From: Acanthaster planci | Taxonomy: Eukaryota > Echinodermata > Asteroidea > Valvatida > Acanthasteridae | DNA: 64,000 bases | Reading direction: 5' to 3' | Assembly: GCF_001949145.1 (NCBI RefSeq) | Contig: NW_019091548.1 | Span: forward strand, 344,918 to 408,917 | Part shown: one piece after another, positions 23,328 to 34,074 of the stretch | Layout of the letters: every line of letters starts with the position of its first letter | How positions within the stretch are numbered: the first letter of the stretch is position 1 | Notes under the pieces: generated by a model | The model's database searches: none | What the model was told of the DNA's origin: nothing | The model's input: only the letters and a program-made list of their open reading frames with translations | Made by a program: the position numbers and the translations under genes

Positions 23328-24100
23328 TTTAATTGAATTCTATAAATTTATAGGATGTGCCTTGATTCTGCAGGTGAAATGTGTTTAACTTGGTGATCTG
23401 ATACATGCATTGAGACCAAAAATCAGGCTGTCAACAATGTCTGCAGGCCAGTCACCTCCCCCACTTTGAAACTTGTGCCCCCACTTTGGGAAAGAAAAAA
23501 TCTGGTGATAGTCTGCCTTGGTCATTATTTTAACCACAACCAAATCAATGGAGTGCCCCCTCCAGAAAAAATGAGGGCCCTCAAGTTCCCTCCTGCAAAA
23601 GGTACCCCAGTTGCATGCCATTGCTATGGACAAAGTGTTCCAAAAATGTGAAAATCTGACAAAAAGTGACTGAAGAAAGGCCAAGGTTCTAGAATATTGA
23701 TGGATATATTCAATATTATTGTTGTGTATGAGAATACTAAGGTTGATGTAGCTCTCAGATTCAGTGCCATTTATTGTAGATACAGTTGGTTATGAACACA
23801 ACTGCCAAAGAATTTAACCTACATGTATGTGTGAAGTGGGACAGCCAAACAGAACCAGCTTGGAACAACAAATTGAATATTCTGCTTTGGCTTCTGGCAT
23901 TAAGCAAGTGATGTATTGGAAAACCAAAGCAGGGAGGAGTAAATTTACTTTGAATTCCTTCCAAAGATAGGAAGGAAAGCTCAAGTATCAAACATGGGCA
24001 GCATACTCAAGAATAGGTCTGACAAGAGTGATCTAATGTTTAATAAGAATATGAGAATCTTTATAGTTAACTAGTCTTCTGATAAAACCAGACATCCTAG

Positions 24101-24123
24101 TTTATTTATTTATTTATTCCATT
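24101..24123 (-). repeat. LINE 3' tail microsatellite
   Basis: (TTTA)n on the + strand, that is (TAAA)n on the element's strand, at the end of its 3' untranslated region. Short 3' microsatellite tails of this kind are usual in CR1/L2-like elements. Confidence 0.7.
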
Positions 24124-24441
24124 TCTTTACCCATGGTGTGCCCAAATAGTTACAAAACTGGTTTCCATCGGGGCCCTGCGATCATTACAAGTTAACAAAT
24201 TAGTTAGAAACTCACGACGAAAAGTAACATTGACAAATACGACAAACATTAATATTTACAAATACTGACCACTACAATATCATACACATGTGAACATTTA
24301 AATAAGGTATGAAATAAATACTGATCGTGGGATGGGCGAAAACCCCGCACAAAGCCCTATGGAAAAAAGAGCATGGGGAAATCCCCGATCTGGCTCCAAT
24401 GAACATTGGCAACCAAGTGTACAACTCCTTAGATCAGCATC

Positions 24442-24945
24442 TTAGACTACAATGGCACTGGTCATGACTTTCTGTAGTTCTGATTTGAATGTCCCTAAGG
24501 AGTCTATACTTCTGAGTTGCTCTGGCAAATTGTTCCATGTTTTTGCACCACTCACTGCAAAAATTTGAGCGTAGCATTCTTTTTTGGCTAAAGGGACTTT
24601 AAGTGCCTTGTTCACTGAGTGTCTTATTTCACGAATCTGTGTGAATGGCACAAACAGATTTGTCATATACATAGGAGTCAATTTGTTTGGACATTTAAAA
24701 ACAAGAACAGCCTTTTTAGATCTAGCTCTCTCTGAAAATTGTACCCAGTTCAGTGTAGCAAACATATTTGCTGAAGGGGTGAGAAAGATGAATTTGAGGG
24801 TTATCTGTGCAGCTCTTTTTAGACATTTGTTAAGAATGGTATCGTGGGATATGTATCTTCCTCCCCATACGGTGCAACAGTATTCTGAAGTTGGCATAAC
24901 TAAGCTATTAAATGAAAAGTGTGTGCAGGCTTCTTTGTCCGACAT
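24442..24945 (-). pseudogene. LINE ORF2 C-terminal region
   Basis: A 167-codon open frame with SEYCCTVWGGRYISHDTILN near its start. It continues through a WVQFSERARSKKAVLVFKC segment and ends TWNNLPEQLRSIDSLGTFKS. The final NLP..lR...sl..FK..Lk pattern closes ORF2 of many CR1/L2/Jockey-like LINEs. This region follows the reverse-transcriptase thumb and its role is not well defined. A gap of about 250 bases with frame breaks separates it from the YADD-containing part. The open frame's first Met is not a true start. Confidence 0.82.
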
Positions 24946-25201
24946 AGTTCTGGATTCTGTTTAACATACCTAATTTAGATGAGACTGTTTTTCTTACGTA
25001 ATCAACATGTGGGCCTCAACTTAGTGTTTTGTCAATACTAACTCCCAAACATTTGCAAGATTTTTCTTTGACAATTAGGCTATCAGCAATGTAAAGGTTC
25101 AATTCTGTATTGGCGGTTTTCTGCCTTGAGCTGAAAAGCATGCATTTGGTTTTGTTTGTAATAGTTCAAGTTTGTTTCTTGAGCACCAATGTAGAATTCT
25201 G

Positions 25202-26207
25202 TTAAACTATATTCAGATTCCTTTCTATTTCATTAATGTTGGAATAGCTACTCCTTAGAGTGGAGTCATCTGCATACACGTACAAGTTACAATTTGGTGG
25301 GATACAGGATGGCAGATCACTTGTGTACATTATGAATAAAAGTGGTCCTAATATGGAACCCCGTGGGACAGCAACTGTTAGTAGCAGAACCTTTGATATG
25401 TTACCCTCAATATTCACCGACTGACTACGATCGATTAGGTATGATTTAAACCAACCGATTAGTGAAGTAGACATGTTAAGCCTTTTCAATTTTTCCAGAA
25501 GAATTTCATGGTCAACACGATCAAATGCTTTACTGAGATCTATAAATACACTACCTGTAACTTCTCCATGCTCCATAGCCTGGAAACACCTATTTGTCAA
25601 ATCGTGTAGGGTGGTTTCAGTTGAGTGCAAGGGTTTAAATCCTGACTGGCAACTAGGAATGAGGTTATTTTCTTCAAGATAAGTGTATACTGACGAGTGC
25701 ACCCACCTTTCCAAAATCATAGGGACATTTGGCAGTATAGAGATAATTGCTTACACTACATTTGTCTCCTCCCTTGTGAATTGGTGTCACCAGAGCATGT
25801 TTCCAGTCTTTAGGATATCTCCCACATGTGATAGAGAGGTTAAAGATATGTGTTAGACATTTGGTAATACATGGGGAAGCCATTTTGATCATTTTTACAC
25901 TTATCCCATTCAAACCTGTAGACATTGATGATATTTGCTTTCGAACAAATTCTTCTGTAATGTGAGGTATCACGCATTCATCGTCAAGGGAATCATAGCT
26001 AGGAGCATCAGCATTATCATCTTTTTCAGGCTCGTACAAGGGACCATTACCACTTTTGCATTTTACAATTGTATGAACGTATTTATTAAGTATATCAGCA
26101 ATGTCAATAGGATCATCAATGGCTTCTCTATTCGGACAAAGGATGGAGTTTGGAACACTTTTCTGATTCTTCAGGAGAAACTCCTTTAGCTTTTCTATAA
26201 CATACAT
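25202..26207 (-). pseudogene. LINE reverse transcriptase domain
   Basis: Two overlapping frames make one domain with a frameshift near 25700. The first (26207-25674) has a linker, then HALVTPIHKGGDKCSVSNY (conserved motif 1). The second (25720-25202) has SCQSGFKPLHSTETTL, GSVFIDLSKAFDRVDHEIL (motif A with catalytic Asp), a VPRGSILGPLLFIMY segment (motif B) and NLYVYADDSTL (motif C, YADD intact). The protein would prime reverse transcription at nicked genomic DNA. All catalytic aspartates survive, but the frameshift and flanking stops make the copy inactive. Confidence 0.9.
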
Positions 26208-26374
26208 AAATTGCTTTTGCTTTCTTCTATTGCTGACTTGAAGTATTCACTTTTCTTGTGACGTGTTTTCTTAGTCACCATGTTACGCAGTTTTTTGTAA
26301 GAATCCCAGTGTACATGTATTTGTGACCCTGTGCGTTTGGCGATTTTGTACATATGATCACATTGCCGCAAAAG

Positions 26375-27436
26375 TCAAAAAGTTTCCCCATCGAGCCAGT
26401 GTAAGGACGTACCCCAAATACATTTAGTTTGAATCGGTGCATGGAAATTGATAATGCTTGTAAATAGGGAATGCCAAATAGACCATGCTCCATCGAAGTC
26501 ATGACAATTCAAGGCATGTTGCCATGGTGCATTAAGGAGCTCTTCGTTTAGAGCATCATTGTCTATATCTTTAAAACACCGAAAAGTAATTGAACGACCT
26601 TTCATTTTTGGCGTTTTCCAACTATGTAAACTGTAAACAAGATAGTGGTCACTTATTATGAATGGTAAGACACAATCTTTCATGAGCTCTGGGTGGGAAC
26701 TGAAAATGAGATCGATTGTGGTCTGAGTGGATTCAGTAACACGTGTTGGTTCGTGTATAAGTTACCACATTTGAAACGAATTAAACAAGAAGTAAGTGGG
26801 TTAGGGTTTACACTATCATTTTTAGAAACATCACAATTGAAATCCCCAATTAAAATCATTTCTTTGTGTTCACAGGAGGCCTTATTGATAATGTCGTCAA
26901 GTTTGTCTATAAAATCAACACAGCTTGAAGGTGGTCTATACACAGAACTGATGACTACAGGCTGTCTTTATTTACACTTGATTTCAACCTATACATGTAT
27001 GGATTCGACATCATCTTTTCAAGACGGATGAAAGTCAAATTGTTTCAAATATACATACCCCACCACCTTGCCAGTTCCTGTCTTTTCTGACAATGGAATA
27101 ATTGGGTAGAATGATTTCATTGTCGTTGATTGATCCATCACAGAATGTTTCATTTGAGCAGATGATGTCAAATGGATTTCTAGACATTAATATTTGAAGA
27201 TGCTCAATTTTATTAATTATGCTTCTTACATTAAGATAAGCAAATGAGAACCCCTCAGAGTTTTGATTGTAGATAACACCGTCCCTTAGGTATAATGTGG
27301 TCCCTTGTTCTGTGAATTGAGCATCTATCTGACTGTCTGAAGATACCGGTTCCAATCCTGGTCTCGGTGATGTAGAGGCCTTATCTGAATCGTTGAGTGA
27401 CGTGGTTGATTCAGATTGGTTGGATGCTGTTTCCAA
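26375..27436 (-). pseudogene. LINE apurinic-like endonuclease domain
   Basis: Three pieces in successive frames. Piece 1 (27436-27035) has FSFAYLNVRSIINKIEHLQ, a degenerated ICSNETF where the family has a Thr/Ser-Glu-Thr active-site Glu, and a RNWQGGGVCIF segment. Piece 2 (26943-26680) has MYRPPSS and EMILIGDFNCDVS, the GDFN catalytic block. Piece 3 (26683-26375) has FIISDHYLVYSL, the final SDH block. This endonuclease nicks the target DNA. The Ser/Asp-rich start of piece 1 at 27436 may be the true protein beginning. At least two frameshifts separate the blocks. Confidence 0.88.
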
Positions 27437-27660
27437 TGCGGGTACGGGTAGAACTGGTTTACTGTCCGGAAAACCGTTGAGTCAACTTGCTTCTTCAGAA
27501 CATCAGAGTACTTTACTGAATCTCATTCCTTCAGGTTGTTTGAGCACCCCTTCCACCATCCCCAAAATTAGTAGCTCATGTGGACCTGAATGATGTACAT
27601 GTAAGACGGGAAGCAGGAAAGTTGAGGCCAAAATGGCTACCAACAGCAGACTGTGAGGAA

Positions 27661-28903
27661 TGCTGTAATTTTCAAAATATAAGCCACCCGGTGTATAAGC
27701 CATAGCATGCAAAAATTGCCAAATTAAGATTTAATGTCGGCGTAAAGCTGCAGCGCAGCACTGACGATCCAACCACAAAGGTTATTGCATGCTGAAGTGC
27801 CAGTACAGCATGTACTTATACGTCAGTGGTTCCACTGCATGGGCTGGCAAAAGTTATGCTGACAGGGATGTACAATAAAATCTTGATAACTCAAAGTCAG
27901 TTAAGTCAAAAGAACATTTTATCTCATAGGCCAACTTTTTCTCACCAAAGAATACACTGTTAAGTACAAAAATACTTCTGTAACTCGAAATGTCCACAAC
28001 ACTATACCCTGTTATCTTTGAAGTTAAGTGACTCCAATAAAAAAAATGGCAAATTGCATCAAAAATAGTAGGTATTGAGGACTGCCGCGAGACCTAGGTT
28101 TGAGTCATCACTGTTAAGCACGGAGCACACTCGTGTTTTTACTAAAAACCGCCAGTGTTGCATACATGCTGCATCGGCATGGTAGCACTCACACTGCATG
28201 CACCCAGATCCACGACAAATCCTGCTTTCAGGCTATTCTAACTGCTACCATGGACCCATTCATGGACAGTCTAATTGCTGACTCTTCCGATAACCATGTG
28301 ACCTCAGAAAGTAATGTCATCAGAAAGCCCAAGTGAAAACAGACCCAAAATTCTGTGACGTGTCTCACTGTGCCAAACACGATCGGCAAAAAGGCAAGAT
28401 TTGCTGCAAAACTGATTTGCACGAAAGCAAACGTACCATTTACGTGGCTGATTTTTATTTATCAGTAGAAAGAAACCTTTGGGTAACAGCAATAAAAAAT
28501 TTCAGTAAAACGATTGTGTGCAACATTCACCACAAGAGTGAATAGAAAAAGTGGGAAAATAATCACTACAGTAGAGCAAGTAAAGTTTGGTATGATTAAG
28601 TACGCACTTCATGTATGTGTTTCGTGACTTCATGACTCAGGAACTTCCGTTTACACTCAAAATCCAGACAACTCAAATTTTTAAGTATTCTCCGAGGTTG
28701 ACAAGTTATCAGATGTAAACAGCAGCCTGGGAAAATATGACTGTGCCTCCAGCAATTGGTGCACATGGTCTGGGCGCAGCTACAGTGACTGATTTTATCC
28801 TTCAAAGGTTGCTGTATAAGCCGCCCGGTGTATAAGCCGCAGGGACATTTTTCAGTGTGCTAACAATGTATAAGCTGTGGCTTATAGTCCAAAAATTACA
28901 GTA
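27661..28903. repeat. Pair of short TIR-like sequences around a TATAAGCC motif
   Basis: At 27661 the sequence reads TGCTGTAATTTTC followed by ATATAAGCCACCCGGTG. At 28808-28903 CTGTATAAGCCGCCCGGTG is followed by an inverted end, GTGGCTTATAGTCC then AAAAATTACAGTA. The ends at 27661 and 28903 are inverted copies. They could bound one 1.24-kb element or be two separate short insertions, since the right-hand block itself looks like a complete foldback of about 95 bases. A MITE C fragment lies between them. Confidence 0.45.
27873..28716. mobile_element. MITE C, degraded relative of MITEs A and B
   Basis: After TA, CAATAAAATCTTGATAACTC begins a stretch matching the left arm of MITE A (ACTCAAAGTCAGTTAA, then GTACAAAAATA and a further ACTCGAA). 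The right arm retains CAACTCAAATTTTTAAGTATTC and CCGAGGTTGACAAGTTATC before a poor terminus. The centre is unlike A and B and holds short open frames without similarity. Confidence 0.55.
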
Positions 28904-29308
28904 TATTGATATTGGTCTGCTTAGTAACTTGCTATACCCATCTGAAGGCTTCAAACACAATTTGAGAATAGCTGAGGGCTTCAGTGTCACCATACTTGTG
29001 TATGGACTTCGTATGACTCCATCAATAGAAATGGCAAAATTTCTATGTTCATCAGAAACTTAGAGATACAATCAGTGTGTCTTGGAGTGACAGAGCCATC
29101 ATTGCAAAGCTGTGCTGAATTCCTAAAGCCCGGATGCATATACTCCTGACGTGTTTGGTCTCTATCTACCAGTGGATGCCTTTCATCAGTGAGGTCGGTA
29201 AAGTTTCACCTTCTGTTAGACAGTGACAGGGAGTCTTGCTTTCTTTACTTCAGAAAAAGCAGTCCCTAAGTTTAGCACCAGCTGTTAAGCCTTAATCCAA
29301 AAACTCAT

Positions 29309-30301
29309 TTGCAAAAAGTGCCCAAATCCAAAGTTACTGCAGCCCTTCAGCAGCCTTGTAGGTGTGAGAAGTTTCTTCAGTCCAAAGTAGCTCATATTGA
29401 AAAACATGTGAAGGAAGAGGCTTTCAATGTAAATCATGAAATCCACGCAGAACTTACACATGTGAGCGATGTCAATGCTTATAATACTCTATGTAATACA
29501 GGGGTCCTCACATTCCCATGTGAATCAACACTCAGAGACTATACAAACTTTACTCCCCCAAAAGCTGGCATCAATGGAAGCGTTCTAGATGAGGGCAAGA
29601 GTGCCTGTAAAGGACTCCATCCACATCAGGGCTTTGTTGTTCTTCTGCATGATGAGATGACCTTGAAGAATGACCTTAATATTCGACTGTGTTAGTGGTG
29701 AAATGGTTGGATACGTTCATCCCAGCGAGTGGCAGATGACAGATGATCCATGCGACAATGTGGCCACCCATGTCCTTGCCTTTTACATTGTAGGAGTCTC
29801 ATCACACTTAAAGATGAGCTTGGGATTTTTTCCCACCAAGACTGCCACAGCTGATGCACTCTTCACTCTATTATGAAAGGCCATTGCCTATCTGGAAATA
29901 TCCTGTGATCTTAAGGTGATTATTGTAGGTTTTTAATTTGTACATTTACATGTGGGTCTCATTGTTGTATCGTTGTTGTCAATGAAAAATGAACAGATTC
30001 ACTGAGAGATTGAAATATTGTATTCCATTTAAAAATAACTAATGAACTGTACCACTTCCAGGTCATCGCCAGCACCAGTGACAACGCTTCTCAGAATCAA
30101 AAGCTTTATTGCATGTACAACCAGGGCAAACCCTGCTTCAAGGCACCCAATATGTATGCCAAGGACCGGAGATATCTAGTTTTTTGTAATGTTCCTCATT
30201 TTGCGACTAATACTTGCAGAACCACTTTCAAAGGTTGGCAGAACAAACTTTGTAGATCTATCATAAATATAAAGCTAAAGACAAATGGCACTTTGTTTTA
30301 G
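29309..30301 (+). pseudogene. P-element/THAP9-like transposase, decayed, with one apparent intron
   Basis: This is a fragment of the P-element transposase family, DNA-cutting enzymes of the RNase H fold. Visible blocks are HVSDVNAYNTLCNTGVLTFP, CESTLRDYTNF (the family's P-S-x-x-T-L-R-D-Y motif) and GFVVLLHDEMTLKNDL (the DEM block with a catalytic acidic residue). After a one-base frameshift at about 29675 come IFDCVSGEMVGYV and a NVATHVLAFYIVGVSSHLKM segment. TTKTAT-type sequence runs to DLKV, with a TGA replacing Trp at 29874. The frame resumes after a 146-base intron (29916-30061, GT...AG, phase 0) as VIASTSDNASQNQKLY and a NMYAKDRRYLVFCNVPHFAT segment (normally SDVPHLIKT). No THAP zinc finger or C-terminus was found. 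Confidence 0.85.
29916..30061 (+). other. Candidate intron within the P-like transposase
   Basis: Donor AAG/GTGATT and acceptor CACTTCCAG/GTCATC. Removing it joins DLK to VIASTSDNAS in phase 0, which restores the family's alignment. The intron itself has a stop in the coding frame. Confidence 0.65.
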
Positions 30302-30744
30302 TACCACCCAAACAAATTGCAGTTTTGAAGATTTTCGAAGGCCATTCAAAGCGACTTGCCAAGTTACTGTATTGTAATAACTAGACGGGCCCACTGTCAT
30401 ACCATTTTTCGGCACTCATCATGATTGGACATTGTGATTGCTTTCTGAAATATTTAACAGTGTTTTTTCCTTCCTCGGGTAATTACTACTTCAGATAATT
30501 TCTTACTGAGAAGGGAAGTTCCTCCTCTCAAAGTCAGCATTTAGCAACTCCTTGAAGACACAAGAGCTTTTTATTTAAGCTGTCCACCTACATTTGATAA
30601 CATCCATAATTAATGCCATGTTTTCCACTTGTTTTGCAAAGAAATTTTCCAAGGAGGTCTGTCGCCAAAGTGACGTAAACACACCCTTCATTTTGATGCA
30701 ATGATTGATGAATGTCAAGGCTGTCCATAGTTTGGATTGAGCTA

Positions 30745-30905
30745 GCAAAAAGTGAGCATAGTGGTGAATTGGTTAAGACAGCTGCCTTGTAAAGGAGTAT
30801 GTTGTAGGTTTGAATCCCAGCCTTGCACACGAAAGATTTTTTTGTCTTGGGGAACCCTGAGTGTTCAGTGCCAATAAAGTTGTTGCATAAAGGTTTTGTA
30901 CATCA
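30745..30905 (+). mobile_element. tRNA-derived SINE (or tRNA pseudogene with tail)
   Basis: The head has a Pol III A-box-like TAGTGGTGAATTGG and a near-perfect B box GGTTTGAATCC. Its ends GTGAGCA and TGCACAC pair as a 7-bp acceptor stem with one mismatch, and a CTTGTAAAG loop resembles a tyrosine anticodon arm. The T stem is poorly paired, so a working tRNA is unlikely. A T-rich stretch and an unrelated 3' body ending near CAATAAAGTTGTTG follow, as in SINEs. Confidence 0.65.
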
Positions 30906-31352
30906 AAATGAATTAGCTTACTTTATCTTGCGATATCTCTCTTTATTAATCATATCTCCTTGAAATAGTTGGTATAGGAGCCATTCCTTTAATCATTGGT
31001 ATTGATGCCAGAGTCCAGTAACCCAAATTTCATGATGACTTGACCTCATTACACATTTTGAATGTATCATAGAATTTTGTACATGTGTACCTGCAGAATA
31101 TTTATGAAGAACTCTTCTCTGTTCTACATGTCTTCTGGAAACCACTGTCGTCAGTTATGCCACTTAAGGCTTTTGTAATAAGGAAATTAAGAAGGAAAAA
31201 GGTAGTATACAGAATTTTCTAATAAAAAACACAAATTTTATTTGACAAATTCATTAGAGACAACTTTAACTGAAATATAATTATAATAAATGAAGTTCTT
31301 GAAGAAAGTACAACGTACATGTGTTTATTTACATTTTGTGGTTTAGAATTTT

Positions 31353-31471
31353 TAGTGGATTTGGTAGAACGACAAACACGCTAACTTAAGGTACTCTTCA
31401 GAAGTGCTTGATTGCTCCTCCTCAGGCAAAGGTTCATCTAAGCAAGCCAGGAACTCATCATTAATCTCTGC
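31353..31471 (-). CDS. Candidate 3'-terminal exon of an unknown minus-strand gene
   Basis: On the minus strand a TATTTTCAG acceptor leads into 39 codons and a TAA. The peptide is acidic (DEFLACLDEPLPEEEQSSTS) and ends LKLACLSFYQIH. An AATAAA lies about 20-25 bases after the stop. The acceptor, acidic coding-like composition, stop and poly(A) signal together look like a last exon, but I know no protein with this end and found no upstream partner exon. It could be a chance open stretch or the tail of a transposon gene. It lies antisense within the large OSBP intron. Confidence 0.28.
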
Positions 31472-34074
31472 CTGAAAATATATTGGGTTGATAGTTTGTA
31501 TTTCCAAGCACCACTATAAGTAATCTTATGATAAGAAATATTATTAATGTTTACCTAACATCATCTCCCAGAAGTTTACAAGGCATCAAACTACATAAAC
31601 AACTGTCAAAACTAAGACAGTAAACCAAAAAAAATCTAGAACCTAGGCTCTGGTCGAATTTTGTGATGGTTGAGCTTACACAGTCACATCCCATATTTTG
31701 AATGTTGGACCTATGAATTAATATCAACTCCTTGAGTTACTACTGCCTACATGTCATGAATATTTAATGAGTATACAAATAAAACTTGATGAAAATGATG
31801 TATAGTTTGTTATTTCTAGTGTTTTGAAGATCAGTGTTTTATAATGCAAAATTTTCTACAAGGATTTGAATTTTTCTTAACCTTTCAATGAGGAATTAAT
31901 TTGATGTGTTGTGGCTGCTTTTCTGTGTCTACTTTTTGCCCAGTCTTTTTATAATGTTGGGTTATTACTTCATTGATTTGACACAAACTCAGGTACATCT
32001 TCTAGTTGTTCCAAGAACATACCGGTCCTGAGGTGACTGATCAGTCAGAATCGCTGCTCCTCAAGTGTATGGTCCAGCACATATGTATCTCATTTTATTT
32101 ACAACGTTCTTGTATGATCTTGCTTGAAGAGTTAGCCTGTAAATTTTCTTGTGTTGCTGTTTGTAGCACTATAAGAAATTTTAGGTCGATATGTGTGCTT
32201 AATAGAAATTGTTTAATGTTATTATTTAACTCAAAAATTGGCATTGTAATTGAATCCAAAGTTGCTCATTCTCCAAACAAAATAGTAATCTGTAGTGATG
32301 GGGCATTTCGGAATGATTCATACATAAGAACATGTAAGTATCAGTGAAGCTCATTTGAGTGGTTTGTGAAGTGGTTCAGAAATTGCTAACAATTTCAAGC
32401 ATTCCTCAATTTCATGGAGTCCTGTGGTGGTTTTAGTCTAGACGGTTTTGTTGCAATGACACACGTATAATAATGAATCCAAGGCACAAGATGAAGAGAA
32501 GCAAGTTTGGATCCAGCACTGAAGGTGTTGACTGCACGAAATACTGTCAATGTTTCACGTAGCCCAAACCCGTACACGTTAATGAATTGAACAGAGGTGT
32601 GATGTCAGGTGAAAGGTAACAGCAAGAGCGTCATAGACTCGGGACTCCATGTTAGTGTAACAATGGGAAACAGTTTAAGTCAGAGAATAGACTCGGAACT
32701 GTAGATTCATGGAAGAATGGGCTTGGCTTTGCCTTGCCCATTCTTAGCTCGAATCTAGTTAGTCATCCATTCTCCTTGACATAAAAATTTAAATGTTTCA
32801 TCAAATGCACATGGACATGTTTTATGGGAATTGGAAAGAATACAAACGTGAATAAGTTTCCCTGTTTATTATTTTACATTGAAAGGGTGCTGAGGCTAAT
32901 GAAAAGAGTCTTTGATGGAATTGTATTGGACCCAGATCAAGTCCTTGAATCTTAAAGCTTGAGTCCAAGTCCACCTAAAGTGGACTTGGTGTGGACCTGT
33001 ACCCAAGTCTGAGTCCAGACTCAAGTCCTACAACACTGGCTACAGTGAAAGTTACAGTGAAAATCATTATACAAATATTGTGCAAATGACTCTCAGGAGT
33101 CAGTCATTATTATTTTTGTACTTCATTTTGCAATTTGGCTAATGTAATTTGCCTTTTTGAAATTGAAAACAGCACTTTTTTTGCTAAAAACACATTAATC
33201 CAAAAGCTGGGACTGGTTTATTGCAAAAAATCTGTGTATCAAGTGATTAAAATTTGTGCATGCATTTTGTTGCTTTATTTTAATTTCATAGACAAGTAGC
33301 CCACTCTTACAGTTTATTAGGAAATGAGAAAGCTAACATCTGATAGGCGTTTGGAAATAACAGTACATATTGGAAAAACCTAAGAATGATGTGTTAACGA
33401 ATGCATACATTCTCTGTTAAATCCATGATTTAAATTCGCAACCTCTACTGTTCTAACATCAATGACTTTAACCTTTGACCTATGGGGTTCTAAATTGATT
33501 GGCTTCGGAAGAACACCAAGATCAACCATTATAGATGGAAGTTGCTCTCCTCGAGTTTTGGTCGGAAAACCATTTCTGTTGTTTCATTTTGATGATCTTG
33601 ACTATGGGGACACATTTGTTGTAGGAACAAACTTTTATTCATATATATTATTTTGTACTGAATTTTCTAACAGAAGAAACTCTCCCTAAATGCAGTGTGA
33701 CCAGACCACACAAGTGTGTAAACACTTTTAATTGTGGACTTACTATTGCACTCCAGTTGTTCATACGTACTTCAACTTTTTATGAAGACCTCCTCTTGGA
33801 TTTGTACATGTTTTCAGTTGTATACCCTTATGAATAACAGTACCAACTTTCGTCTATTGATAAATGTCTACTGTTTGAATGTTTATAATTGCATGGAATT
33901 ACAAGGAAAATGCAGTGTGGCAAAAGCATAAAAGATAACAGCCGATAGCCTGCGTCTTATACTTCAAACAGTGGAGTTTTATTTTAACATTTTAAGCTTG
34001 AGAGAAGTTGTATGTGCTAACACACTTTCAGAACTTTTCTCAGTGTGGTATATCTTATTCTCCCTAACCCACAG

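Larger units (their letters stand above)
18026..23330 (+). mobile_element. DIRS-type retrotransposon copy 3, with MITE insertion
   Basis: A nearly full-length copy lacking only its left terminal repeat. The order is gag-like region, reverse transcriptase, RNase H end, recombinase N-terminal half, internal complementary region and right terminal repeat. Its gag-like 5' part, from GTCAGGATCTGTCA, is closely similar to copy 5 at 59505-60330, and its right end mirrors the left end of copy 5, so the two belong to one subfamily. A MITE-like sequence interrupts it after 21193. Confidence 0.85.
24100..27440 (-). mobile_element. Non-LTR retrotransposon (LINE, CR1/L2/Jockey-like), decayed
   Basis: It reads on the minus strand from endonuclease (27436-26375) through reverse transcriptase (26207-25202) to a conserved C-terminal segment (24945-24442). 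It ends in a (AAATAA/TAAA)-type tail at 24123-24101. The apurinic-type endonuclease plus YADD reverse transcriptase without RNase H suits the CR1/L2/Jockey branch. I cannot name the clade without alignment. The 5' end may extend to about 27600. Several frameshifts and stops are present. Confidence 0.9.
10306..34074 (+). other. OSBP intron of about 23.8 kb
   Basis: It begins GTAAGT and ends AACCCACAG. Nearly half is recognisable transposon: a MITE at 11721-12997, DIRS copies 2 and 3 at 15050-23330, a LINE at 24100-27440, MITE-like repeats at 27661-28903, a P-like transposase at 29309-30301 and a tRNA-derived SINE at 30745-30905. I recognise nothing in 10306-11718, 13000-14580, 23335-24090, 30306-30740 or 31480-34070. 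The segment at 13740-14330 is pyrimidine-rich with short hydrophobic open frames that I do not believe are genes. Confidence 0.8.

Noticed and set aside
24584-24964. 126-codon + strand frame opposite the LINE C-terminus
   Set aside because: Shadow of the minus-strand LINE coding sequence, which has clear family motifs.
32006-32347. 113-codon + strand open frame
   Set aside because: Composition is like its AT-rich surroundings. No domain, splice signals or similarity seen.
33462-33931. Two short + strand open frames considered as missing OSBP exons
   Set aside because: The flanking OSBP exons at 10159 and 34075 already join without missing residues (KIPVP to VNFNEP).
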